From Hamiltosporidium magnivora (lineage: Eukaryota > Microsporidia > Dubosqiidae), in NCBI GenBank assembly GCA_004325065.1, contig PITI01000166.1:1-18201 (forward strand): a DNA stretch of 18,201 nucleotides. Reading direction: 5' to 3'. The position numbers and the translations under genes were made by a program. The notes beneath the pieces were generated by a model. It was not told the origin of the DNA, did not search any database, and worked only from the letters and a program-made list of their open reading frames with translations. Shown here piece by piece: positions 1 to 8,259 of this stretch; the stretch's first letter is position 1, and each line of letters opens with the position of its first letter.

Positions 1-380
1 GTTGGTATGACATTACACTGTCTAGGTGGACCCCATGTAGTTCTCTGAAATATATCTTAGCTAGAAGTTTATTGGGTTCAGAAAGTGTAGAGTAAGTGGG
101 AATGCTGCATAGTCTTGGGGGAGCCCAGGGGGGCTTCGGCCTTCGATCACACTCCATGCAACGGACATTAACGAACTCCGGGCAACTGCCTCGCCTAGTA
201 ATTAGGTTCTACACACCTGGTAGATGAAAGGCTTTGGGACGTAGGTATCGCAGGGGTTACTGATGGAGTTGTGGGGTAGCAGTTATTTATGTTAAACCTA
301 GAACTGCGTTAATGTCATGAAAACAAATATAACACTTCCCTCTGTTTTAAAAAAGATGTGATACTTTTAAATAAAGTTTA
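1..380. repeat. Dispersed repeat A, copy 1 (G+C-rich, possibly structured RNA or mobile-element end)
   Basis: This stretch is clearly richer in G+C than its surroundings and aligns along its whole length with 7201-7584. Blocks identical in both copies include GTTGGTATGACATT, ATTAGGTTCTACA, GGGTAGCAGTTATTTAT and GAACTGCGTTAATG, separated by diverged spacers. By eye identity is about two thirds. Similarity continues through an A-rich stretch to TTTTAAATAAAG (AATAAA at 370-375) and then stops. Copy 1 has a 6-bp hairpin (GCAGTT 279-284 with AACTGC 302-307) and a UUCG-like hairpin near 130-145. It starts at the first base of the window, so its left end may be cut off. No long open reading frame is shared by both copies. 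Function is not recognised. Confidence 0.8.
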
Positions 381-745
381 TATTATAATATCAAATTATA
401 AATTTAGTTATTCTTGAGATTTTAAATTATTTTATAAAAAGGCCCACTTTTAGACTTAAGAATGCGATTTAACTTTAGAAGAAACTTATATTTAAAATAA
501 ATATAAGAAAATCAAATTGTAAGGAAAAAATTTAAATCATTGTTCATACTAAATAATTGCTTTGCTTTTTTCAATAAAAAATAAAAAATTTAATTCTCAG
601 AAAAAAAATTTAAAAAAAAAATAATTTAAATATTATTCAACCTAATTTAGAACATGGATTTTTTTGTATAGAAAACATTTAAAAAATAAATCTTAAGAAT
701 TTAAAATAATTGAAAAAATTAAATATTTTTTTATTAAAAATCCAA
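381..745. other. Gene-free A+T-rich spacer upstream of the nucleoporin gene
   Basis: The stretch is dominated by A and T homopolymer runs. I see no open frame with coding character, no tRNA-like box and no repeat shared with the rest of the window. It must contain the promoter of the gene that starts at 759, but apart from the C-triplet close to the start codon nothing in it can be pinned down. Confidence 0.6.
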
Positions 746-748
746 CCC
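746..748 (+). promoter_or_regulatory. Start-proximal CCC motif of the nucleoporin gene
   Basis: A CCC triplet in the context TCCAACCCATCAACTTCG lies 10 nt before the ATG at 759, inside otherwise C-poor sequence. The other two confident genes here have the same triplet 7 and 3 nt before their ATGs. A CCC or GGG element just ahead of the start codon is a published feature of microsporidian genes and supports this start. Confidence 0.55.
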
Positions 749-758
749 ATCAACTTCG

Positions 759-2330
759 ATGAATCCACAAAACAATTCTAACAGCATATACAACACCCTT
801 TTATTTTCCTCAACACCAAAAAAAGACCAAAGAACTGAGACATCTTCATTTGGTTCCACTCCTTGGTCACAACAGATTTCACAACCAGTGTCTACAATTA
901 AAGGCACAAAAGATACGCCTTATAAGAAATCATCTGTAAGAGACACGGTTACACATTTTCCTATTGATATACTTCATATATGTTCTATGAAAGAATATTC
1001 TGACAAATGTATAGAAGAAATTAGAAATGAGGATTATATCTTAGGAAGAAAACAACAAACCTCTTCTTCTTTTCAGATGCCTTCGATTCAACCTACTTTT
1101 TCTTCTTCCACACAAACAACCTCTTCTTTACTGCCACAACAAAATTTTTCTTCTGTTTTACAACAGCCTGCGGCACCTTCGTTTCTTTCAAATCAAAATA
1201 CTTCCTCAATTTCTCAACCTGCATTTAATTTGAACAAACCCGTTTCCTCTACACAACTTGGATCAACACCATCTTTTTTTTCTCAGCCTACCACTTCACA
1301 GAGTAGTTTTTCACTTACACAACCCTCCTTTCAAACCGGTATTGCTACAGGTCAACCAACGGGAATAAATTCTGGAATATCTACTGGTTTTCCATCTAAT
1401 CAGCCTTTGGGTGCTTCTTCTACGACTTCAAATATTTTTGCAAAACCCCAGACTACGCAACCTTTTCAGTCTTCTTTTCTTCAAAATACTACAACAGCAC
1501 CGAGTTTTACGCAACCTTCTTTCCTTCAACCCTCTGCAACAGCACCCAGTTTTACGCAGCCATCTTTTCTTCAAAATAGCACAACCGCACCGAGTTATAC
1601 ACAGCCTTCCTTCCTTCAATCTTCTACTTCTGCACCAAATTTCACTCAAAATATTCCAAGCCAGCCTTCATTTGGCCAACAAAATATGCCACAATCATTA
1701 TTTCCACAGAATATTACAAATCAACCAACACAAAGTAATATATCAGTTCCTTCTGTAAATTATGCCGATCCCTATCTCGTTTCGGATATCAGATTTGAAA
1801 AAGCAAAAAGAGAAACCGATATAAACCGTAAGAAATTTTTAGAACCAATTTTTGAAATAGAAGATCAAATGAAAGAAGAAAAAAACGAATTTTCCGTTTT
1901 CAAAGATTTCAAGGATTTAAATAACACAATATATACAATTCCAGCCACAGAAGGATTGGATCTAAACGTAGTAATTAGCAATCTAATTATAGTTTTTGAA
2001 AAGAAAGGAAGAATCGAATATTTAGAAGGAATACGAGCCAAAGACTGTCGAATAGAAAATATAAAGAATAAAATTTTTTTTAGTGGCAAAGAAGTAAAAA
2101 TCAGCGATAATATCGGTACAGGACTTAATAAAAGAGCAAGAGTGTATGTAGAAGGATGTTATCCGTATAGCAGAGGAACTGGTGGATTTATTATAGGAAA
2201 AAAAGAGGAGTTTCCTTTAAAAGGTGTACAGGAAAGGTACATTTATGGATTGAAAAGTGATAACTTTAGAAAGTTTGTGGATTATGATTGTGAAAAGGGA
2301 ATTTACAGTTATGAAGTTGCACATTTTTAG
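759..2330 (+). CDS. NUP98: NUP98/NUP145N-type nucleoporin (GLEBS + Phe repeats + autoproteolytic-type domain)
   Basis: The 523-residue product is a nuclear-pore protein of the NUP98/Nup100/Nup116/Nup145N family, which lines the pore channel and docks the mRNA-export factor Rae1/Gle2. Residues ~50-98 match the Rae1-binding GLEBS motif, with the core SMKEYSDKCIEEIRNEDY at 76-93. Residues ~99-330 are low-complexity Ser/Gln/Pro/Thr sequence with many isolated Phe (PSF, SSF, PSFLQ) and few true FG pairs, including four 15-residue tandem units at 239-298. Residues ~340-390 are charged and probably helical. Residues ~392-523 match the C-terminal domain: GLNKRA at 455-460 and a final YSYEVAHF. The protein ends at His-Phe, where autocleavage occurs in fused NUP98-NUP96 precursors, so no NUP96 part is encoded. 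The ATG is the first in frame and follows a CCC motif. The protein is shorter than animal and yeast relatives, mainly in the repeat region. No intron is seen. Confidence 0.93.
   Translation: MNPQNNSNSIYNTLLFSSTPKKDQRTETSSFGSTPWSQQISQPVSTIKGTKDTPYKKSSVRDTVTHFPIDILHICSMKEYSDKCIEEIRNEDYILGRKQQTSSSFQMPSIQPTFSSSTQTTSSLLPQQNFSSVLQQPAAPSFLSNQNTSSISQPAFNLNKPVSSTQLGSTPSFFSQPTTSQSSFSLTQPSFQTGIATGQPTGINSGISTGFPSNQPLGASSTTSNIFAKPQTTQPFQSSFLQNTTTAPSFTQPSFLQPSATAPSFTQPSFLQNSTTAPSYTQPSFLQSSTSAPNFTQNIPSQPSFGQQNMPQSLFPQNITNQPTQSNISVPSVNYADPYLVSDIRFEKAKRETDINRKKFLEPIFEIEDQMKEEKNEFSVFKDFKDLNNTIYTIPATEGLDLNVVISNLIIVFEKKGRIEYLEGIRAKDCRIENIKNKIFFSGKEVKISDNIGTGLNKRARVYVEGCYPYSRGTGGFIIGKKEEFPLKGVQERYIYGLKSDNFRKFVDYDCEKGIYSYEVAHF
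1473..1652 (+). repeat. Four tandem 45-bp units inside the nucleoporin gene
   Basis: Four consecutive 15-codon units encode variants of SFLQNTTTAPSFTQP at protein residues 239-253, 254-268, 269-283 and 284-298. Units differ by several substitutions, many at third codon positions, so the array is not a very recent expansion. The unit length keeps the frame, as expected for a Phe-repeat region that tolerates changes in repeat number. Confidence 0.85.
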
Positions 2331-2353
2331 GAAAATGCATTATTTTATATAAA

Positions 2354-2359
2354 AATAAA
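2354..2359 (+). terminator. AATAAA polyadenylation-type signal after the nucleoporin gene
   Basis: AATAAA begins 23 nt after the end of the stop codon, in the context AAAAATAAAATTA. A short 3' untranslated region fits microsporidian transcripts. The surrounding sequence is so A-rich that a chance match is possible. Confidence 0.4.
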
Positions 2360-3414
2360 ATTATATCTTATTTACTTATTTTAAATAATTTTGAATTTTT
2401 TATAATTCTCAACACCGAGATGTACAAAAAGACTTGAATATATAAAGGAATTATACTTTTTTGTTACTTCAATATCGTTTGGAATTCTTGTTTTGTAAAT
2501 TATTTTTATTTTTAATATTTTTTGATTAATAATCCTAAGTTAATATTTTTTAATGTAAATTTTGCCTTAACTTATAAATTTCAGATAGTTGATTTATGAG
2601 GGAATCGGAATTTAGTAGAGTGTTAAGTTTAAAATATGGATTTAATATTTAATTGGTGCGTTTAAATAATATTTGTATTAAAATAATTATATTATAAGTC
2701 GTATAAATATAAAAAATTGTTTCTTAATTTAATTTGTCACATTTAAACAATAGATTTTTAGAAAAAAAATATTATAGGTCAGTATAAATCTTGAAATTAA
2801 GAATAGTTGAATGAATTTTTGTGGGAAATTGCAATATAGATTTTAATACACAATTTTGTTTAAGTTTTATTTTAATGATGTGAATTCTTTTGAATGATAT
2901 TTTTTGACAGTTTTTTCTACAATATGATGTATATATAAATAAAAGATAAACTTTTTAGATTAGATAATATTAAAATAGTATGGTTATTTTGATTGTGGTT
3001 AAAATACATTGTAATGTATCTTATGAAAAAGTAACAAGTGTGTATTTGATTAAAAGTTCTATATTATGCGCGAGAAGTAAGATTATTTTAAACTCAACAA
3101 ATAAAAAAATATTGATTCATATTAGTCACTAATGATATAATGTGTAATCAAAGGAAAATATTTAATCTAGAAAACCAGAACAATTAGTAAAATTTATATG
3201 TAAAACAAATCATCTTGTATATTATTTTTTCAGTAACTTTGGGTTTCTTAGATTTTAAAAATATATGATTTTTGTTTTGAATCGTTAAAAATTATTGAGA
3301 ATTCTTGATTACTTGATTTCCTTCTTTCGATCTAAAGTATTATTATATTTGTTCAGATATTCTTAATCAATCAAATTATTATTTGATAAATATATGTAAG
3401 CTGATTTATAAGTG

Positions 3415-3431
3415 TATCACGCTGCGTGATA
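3415..3431. repeat. Perfect 17-bp palindrome with 1-nt centre
   Basis: TATCACGC and GCGTGATA flank a single T. A second, outer inverted pair (ATAAGT near 3408 and ACTTAT near 3439) surrounds it, so the site could extrude as a small cruciform or bind a dimeric protein. It lies in gene-free DNA and no function is assigned. Confidence 0.6.
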
Positions 3432-4944
3432 AAATTCAACTTATCTAGATATTGGGTTTTACTACATATTAATTGTTTATAGGTTACAAAAATTTGATGA
3501 TTAAATATCTTATCATAAACACTATGTTATAAATATCATAAATAAAATATTTTTGCTATATCATGTTTTAGTCGAATAAAAAAAATCAACTTCGACAGTG
3601 CCAGTGTTTTTTACATTGAGTTATTTGGCGGTGGATCATAATATTAATAATCCATGAATAAATTTTCTTATTTGTGAAATATTTATACAATTTTTTTTTA
3701 TAATTGTAAAAATCATTTTTCATTTGATAATATTTTTTTGAATCACAAGATCTTACATATCGATTGTCTGTTTCCATAAATTATCGCTTTTGTATAAAAT
3801 GTAGATTCAAAACCTATAGATTTCCAATTTACAATATTTTAAATTTTGTTTTCTATTCTCTATGATTAAATTTGCCCATTTAGAATTCTAAACTATATAC
3901 CATTGATTTTCTTTGAAAGATACAAATTAATTGGAATTCCCAGTACATATATTAACAAATTCTATAAATTTTTACCATCATTCTTTAAAATAATTAATGG
4001 TCTTTGTAATATTATATTGAAAATAGACTTTAGAAATTCATATTTATCTAAAATAGTTTCGTTTTTAGTGTAGAAATTATGAATCATTTTTGTTTTATAC
4101 TAACATGTTTGGTATATATAAGTTTACGTTAGAAACTTTCCAATTATTTCGTTCAATTTAGTTATATCTCAACCCTGACGACCTAATATTTTAAAGTTTT
4201 ACGTTTTTTAGAAAACTTGGAAATTCAAATTTCGATAAAATAGCTCAAGTAAAAACTATACTATAATATTATCGTAAAAAAACGGCTGAATGTATATTAT
4301 TTATGATTTTAGAATTTAAATGGGAACATAAATATTTGTTTCTTTATTTTTTTTTTACTATTTTTACAATTATTTTGCATCCGATAGAATATCAGTAATA
4401 GAAAAGACAATTCCTTCTATGAAAAAAAATAACTACGATCTATTAATAAAAACTTTACCGCCTATAAACGAAAAATTTTATTATTAACACCATTACATGT
4501 TGAAGGCAGATGTTAGAGGCCCTCTTTATCTTATAAGTCTAGTATTTATGTAGTAATGTATGCTTGTCAAAATTATGATATTATACAGTTGAGACGATAT
4601 CCTATAGTTCTCCTTTATTAGTCGATCTTTGAACCGGTAATATTAGATTATTGACGTTTCATCACTTATTGTACTACCAATCAAATGCACGTAGAAACAG
4701 TAATCATCTCCCGTCATACAGTATATTAAATAAATTAATTTAACATAAATTACTAATTATTTATTATGAATCCTGTATTTTTATAAATTATTATAATAAG
4801 CACATTTTCATCATAATTAAAAATGCGGGTGATAATTTATGTTTCGTATTCAAGATATTGTGATATACAATCTCGTTTGACATTTGAATCATAATCATTT
4901 TATATTTTAAACATGAAATCGTATTTGTCAATCGATGTAAAAAG

Positions 4945-4985
4945 TTTGATAAAAGAAAATATTTTATCATGATAAATATATCAAA
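4945..4985. repeat. Nested A+T-rich palindrome
   Basis: A 14-bp perfect palindrome, TTTATCATGATAAA at 4963-4976, is bracketed by TTTGATA (4945-4951) and TATCAAA (4979-4985), which are reverse complements. Such structures arise often by chance in A+T-rich DNA, so this entry only describes sequence symmetry. Confidence 0.45.
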
Positions 4986-5245
4986 TTTTTATGATATAAC
5001 AAAAAAACATGGGAATATGATTATATTTTAATTTAAGTATTAATTTAAATTGTTATTTCTAGAATATATAGTTTTATATCAATAAAATATAATCTACGAT
5101 AAAGGAATTATATCTCTAATTGACATATTATAAATGATTGATTTAAAAGATTTTACCCGATCTAGAACATATCTAACCATTTACCCGAAATAGATATATG
5201 TGGATTTTCCAATAATATAACATCAAAAGTTTTAATTTGTTATAT

Positions 5246-5248
5246 CCC
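5246..5248 (+). promoter_or_regulatory. Start-proximal CCC motif of the 152-residue protein gene
   Basis: The context TTATATCCCAGACAATATG places CCC 7 nt before the ATG at 5256, directly after a TATA-like run. It matches the arrangement before the other two confident genes and is the best argument that this open frame is a real gene. Confidence 0.5.
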
Positions 5249-5255
5249 AGACAAT

Positions 5256-5714
5256 ATGACATTTATAAAAGATTTTGAAAGAAGTTATAAAAAAATGTAT
5301 TTTAGTAAAAGAAATAGAGATGTTTATGTAAAAGAGAATGAAGAACGACATGTATCTAATATAAGAAGTGAAAACGCACTCTTAAAAGCAAGCGATAGGT
5401 TTTTTCACGAACAAAAATCACCCGAAACATATAGAGAGTCATATTCGAGAAACACCAGAAAACCATTTATTTATGATCCTAGATACAGAGCGGAAAAATC
5501 TGAGTATTTTGATAGAAATGAAAAGTATTACATAACGCAAAGCAACAGGCCTCACTATACAGATCGTAATTTAATAAGAGATGAGATTCATTTATTACCA
5601 AAGAGGACAAAACCAGGCAGTAATTGCTATTACGATAGCGAGAAAGAAGAAAATTCTTTGTTTTATGAAGCTGCACAGGGTCTTCTTAAACTTTATTATT
5701 ACCAAGATTTGTGA
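5256..5714 (+). CDS. Orphan Tyr/Arg-rich hydrophilic protein, 152 residues
   Basis: I do not recognise this protein. It is highly charged and probably largely disordered: about 17 Tyr and 16 Arg, abundant Glu, Lys and Asn, and a single Cys at about residue 124. There is no signal peptide, no membrane segment and no known motif. The only hydrophobic stretch is the extreme C-terminus (LFYEAAQGLLKLYYYQDL), which could form a short helix that docks to a partner. Evidence that it is real: 152 codons open in strongly A+T-rich DNA, a composition richer in Glu, Arg and His than translated A+T-rich noise, and the CCC motif 7 nt before the ATG. No clear AATAAA follows closely. It stands alone, with 2.9 kb gene-poor before it and no intact gene for several kilobases after. 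It may be lineage-specific or too diverged to identify. Confidence 0.62.
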   Translation: MTFIKDFERSYKKMYFSKRNRDVYVKENEERHVSNIRSENALLKASDRFFHEQKSPETYRESYSRNTRKPFIYDPRYRAEKSEYFDRNEKYYITQSNRPHYTDRNLIRDEIHLLPKRTKPGSNCYYDSEKEENSLFYEAAQGLLKLYYYQDL

Positions 5715-6819
5715 TTAAAGTAGATATTTGCTATTATTTATATATTTGGAAATCTAATTTATTTTGGTTTTTTTTTAATCTGTATTTCTTATTTTTGGTA
5801 AATTGATTATAAAAATCTTTTTTATCTTCTTTTTTTTCTAATCTCAAAGAAAGTTTCATAGGATATTATAATGGTAGACATAATTTCATTGTTTTAGTCA
5901 TCTTTATCCACTTAAAAATTTACATTTTGGATAGTAAAATAAATGTATTTCTAATTTTTGAATTCAATAAAAATTCCTTTAATTTAAATTATTCATTAAA
6001 ATTAGAAAAAATAAAACATGAGTTTTAAGATTTTCTGAATCAATGAAATTCTCTTTAATTTTTTTTAAGAACCTATGAATTTACAAGACTATAATATATA
6101 TAAGTAGAATCTATAGAATGATTTATCTTTGCCAGTTTACTGTTTTAAGTATTTTAAAAATTGTTTTTAAGAAACTTATCATAATAAATATTTAAAGTTT
6201 AGTAAGAGATGAATTTATTTATCAATTATTTGATCCTAGTAGAAAAATCACGAAAAATATTTTCTAAACAAAAATTATTGCTTGAATTAAAATGAAAAGG
6301 CAAAGATTATTATAAATGAAGCATAATTCTATTAAATTCAACGGGAAAACACAAAAAGAAATATATATTTCGCAGAAAAAAAATTGTAAATTTTAAAAGT
6401 TCTCTGTATTAACTTCATCAAATCAGATTTAAATATAAAATGTTTTGTTTTAAAGAATTATCAAGATTGCTTTTAAAAAAATTATTGATCTTAAAAATTT
6501 ATTTCGGAATTTCCGAAAAAACTCGTATTAAATTTTAGTTTTTAATTTTAGATATCTTGTTTGTATCATATTACATTATTAGAGTATTTTTTTATAACTA
6601 AAAACCAATTCAGTTAATCCAAGTCAAGTTTTTTTTTGTATAGATCTTATGTTAGTTAGTCGATAAGTTTCAACGAAAATACCAATATTTTATAAAACTG
6701 AACAAAGCCAACGTACAATAAGCCAAAAGAAAGATTTTGATTTTATCAACGAATGTTTAAGCTCAAAATCACTTTGTTTAATTGTCGTAAATTTAATCTT
6801 GAAAGTGTTATACTATTAA
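5715..6819. other. 1.1-kb gene-poor A+T-rich region
   Basis: The stretch is A+T-rich with long T and A runs and frequent stops in all frames. The only item noted is the 17-bp palindrome at 6502-6518. I see no RNA gene and no repeat shared with other parts of the window. Confidence 0.5.
6502..6518. repeat. Perfect 17-bp palindrome TTTCGGAA-T-TTCCGAAA
   Basis: Two 8-bp arms that are exact reverse complements flank a single T. The G+C content of the arms makes it stand out from the surroundings. It has the same 8-1-8 geometry as the palindrome at 3415-3431 but a different sequence. It could be a dimer-binding site or coincidence. Confidence 0.6.
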
Positions 6820-7131
6820 CGTAGAATAGTGTATTTTATAGGGCAAGAATCGTGGAATGAGGATAAACTCAAAGAAAACTTTCTGCTTGACAATGAGTAT
6901 ATAGAATTGGTGGTAAGATCTTTGTTTAGATTTTGGTTGTGAATAAAACGAACTACATTTTCGGTTGTTCCATGGGATTTATATAAAGAGAAAAATGTTT
7001 ATGAAATGACGAAACATTTTTTACAAATTTATTTTGTAGTTTTTTATGTAACAAGATCACAGACCGCTTCTGAAATGTTAGGGGATTACCATCTAAAAGC
7101 ACAGAAACTTAAGCCTTGCTCGTTAGGTTAG
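6820..7131 (+). pseudogene. Possible broken reading frame next to repeat A copy 2
   Basis: One frame runs from just after a TAA (6817-6819) to a TAG (7129-7131) with a single internal TGA at 6940-6942, about 104 codons in all. It has no ATG near its start. The peptide before the TGA contains ESWNEDKLKENFLLDNEYIE; the one after it contains EMTKHFLQIYFVVFY then TRSQTASEMLG, which resembles a small helix-turn-helix arrangement. I cannot name a family. The order Thr-x-Phe, then hydrophobic helix, then a putative helix-turn-helix only vaguely recalls the N-terminal part of IS1595/Merlin-type transposases. By a rough chance estimate, about one frame this open is expected in a window of this size and base composition, so coding origin is unproven. 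Repeat A copy 2 begins 69 nt downstream. Confidence 0.25.
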
Positions 7132-7200
7132 AAAATTTAGCGCCTGGAAAATATAAAAGAAAAATTATTAAATCGAAAAAGCTTAGTAGCGGGTTATACC

Positions 7201-7584
7201 TGTTGGTATGACATTGCATTGTTTAGGTAGAAACATCTAAGTCGCCGAGATATATCTTGGCTATAAATATATTAGGCTCATAAAGTTTAGAATAAGTGGA
7301 AAAGCCGCATAGCCGTGGGGTGCCTAGAATGGGTTTTCGACTTAACATAGCACACCATGCAAATAAATTTACGAAATACGCGCCACTAAATCGTTCATTA
7401 ATTAGGTTCTACATACTTTTTTGCTGAAATTCGTTAGGATGTAGGCATTTTAGGGGATACTATGGGTGTTGGGTAGCAGTTATTTATCCTACCCCCCCCC
7501 CCCCGAACTGCGTTAATGCAATGAAAGAAATAAAATACTTTATACTGTTTTTAAAAAAAGTGATGTTTTTTTAAATAAAGATAT
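7201..7584. repeat. Dispersed repeat A, copy 2 (A+T-decayed)
   Basis: This is the direct-orientation partner of 1-380, and the shared blocks listed for copy 1 occur in the same order. Most differences are G or C in copy 1 replaced by A or T here, for example CACTGTCTAGGTGG against CATTGTTTAGGTAG, as expected of an older copy drifting to local composition. The 6-bp hairpin is retained (GCAGTT 7476-7481 with AACTGC 7506-7511), while its loop has become a 13-C run. A second short hairpin, AGGT...ACCT in copy 1, becomes AGGT...ACTT here, which still pairs through G-U. Similarity ends just after AATAAA at 7574-7579. The left boundary is uncertain because copy 1 begins at the window edge. Confidence 0.8.
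7492..7504 (+). repeat. Run of 13 C
   Basis: Thirteen consecutive C lie in the loop of the hairpin of repeat A copy 2. Copy 1 has only AAACCTAG at the equivalent place. In such A+T-rich DNA this is a strong outlier, probably produced by replication slippage; its length may also be a sequencing or assembly estimate. Confidence 0.9.
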
Positions 7585-8038
7585 ACCGTTTTAAGTCAAG
7601 AAATGCAAATTTAAAATACATAACAAGCATCTAAAAATTTAGAAAAATTTAGTTTCATATGCACACTTACAATATTATTTTATTATTCGCTCAAAGTAAT
7701 TCAATCTAGGATCAAATTTATATTTATATTAATATTCAATTTAACTTAAATTATTTAGAGAAAATTTATAATTTGTATAAGATTCATCATCTAATGAGAC
7801 ATTTGGGTTGTTTGATTTTTTAACTCATTCTTCAAAACGTAAATTCTAAGAACCATGAACTTCAAATATAGTGTATTTATAAATCCAATCGGTTTACATT
7901 AGACTTTTATAGCAAAAAAAGCATTCGATAGAATATATCATTTTATTCTTATATTTATTTATTCTTAGGATTGTGAGTTTTAAATTATTTATTTTTTTTG
8001 ACATTTTTTGCACAGAACAGTTCAACTGAACATTTCTG
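7585..8038. other. Gene-free A+T-rich spacer
   Basis: Nothing is recognised here: all frames are short and there are no tRNA-like boxes or repeats. It separates repeat A copy 2 from SINE-like copy 1. Confidence 0.5.
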
Positions 8039-8259
8039 TTATTTATTTAATAGCTCGCACCGCCTTACGATATTTCAAATTCCAACCATGGATAATAGCT
8101 TCACCAAATTATAGGCGTTCCAAAGACATTTCCTTTTGCTTGATTCGGGCATCAGCCTCACGCAAACTTTCCGAACGAAAGAGGAAGAGTGCACCAACCG
8201 AGGGACCGAACCCGGCTATTCGTAAGTAAACACCAACTTCCTTATTAAGACTATTGGCG
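8039..8259 (-). mobile_element. tRNA-derived SINE-like element, copy 1
   Basis: Read on the minus strand from 8259, the element begins CGCCAATAGTCT and carries GGTTCGGTCCC (8202-8212), one base from the pol III B-box core. GTTGG about 65 nt in can pair with CCAAT at the start, giving an acceptor-like stem around a tRNA-like head. The body follows, sharing GGTTGGTGC, TCTTTCG, AGGCTGA and CCTATAATTTGGTGAA with 10021-10253. It ends in an A-rich tail at 8039-8051. G+C content is well above local background. The A-box region is degraded. A 73-codon plus-strand frame across it (8008-8229) is a side effect of its base composition, not a gene. Direct target-site repeats could not be made out. Confidence 0.6.

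Larger units (their letters stand above)
2331..5245. other. 2.9-kb gene-poor A+T-rich region
   Basis: Apart from the polyadenylation-type signal near its left end, no convincing gene is visible. The longest ATG frame (3586-3777, minus, 63 codons) is Lys/Tyr/Asn-rich, as expected for translated random A+T-rich DNA, and lacks the CCC start motif. Two inverted repeats stand out: an odd palindrome at 3415-3431 and a nested A+T palindrome at 4945-4985. A slightly less A+T-rich patch at about 4490-4720 has no open frame over ~30 codons that looks coding. Confidence 0.55.

Noticed and set aside
7..318. ATGACATT...AATGTCAT as terminal inverted repeats of a MITE
   Set aside because: Similarity between the copies continues about 60 nt past the supposed right end, and copy 2 does not keep the pairing in the same register.
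1411..1758. Open frames at 1411-1758 (+), 1428-1649 (-) and 1865-2089 (-)
   Set aside because: They lie inside the nucleoporin gene in other frames, and their openness follows from its repeat and codon composition.
3586..3777. 63-codon minus-strand ATG frame, Lys/Tyr/Asn-rich
   Set aside because: Its composition is typical of translated A+T-rich noise, it lacks the CCC motif, and its length is within chance expectation.
5479..5676. Minus-strand frame inside the 152-residue gene
   Set aside because: It is a shadow of the plus-strand frame, which has the CCC start motif.
1..7584. Repeat A copies as the two LTRs of one retrotransposon, since copy 2 is preceded by T giving TGTTGG
   Set aside because: The copies are only about two-thirds identical, the intervening DNA holds a nucleoporin and an orphan gene but no gag or pol, and no CA end or target-site duplication was found at the point where similarity stops.
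8008..8229. 73-codon plus-strand frame
   Set aside because: It is antisense to the SINE-like element and open because of that element's higher G+C content; no ATG opens it and no frame is kept in copy 2.
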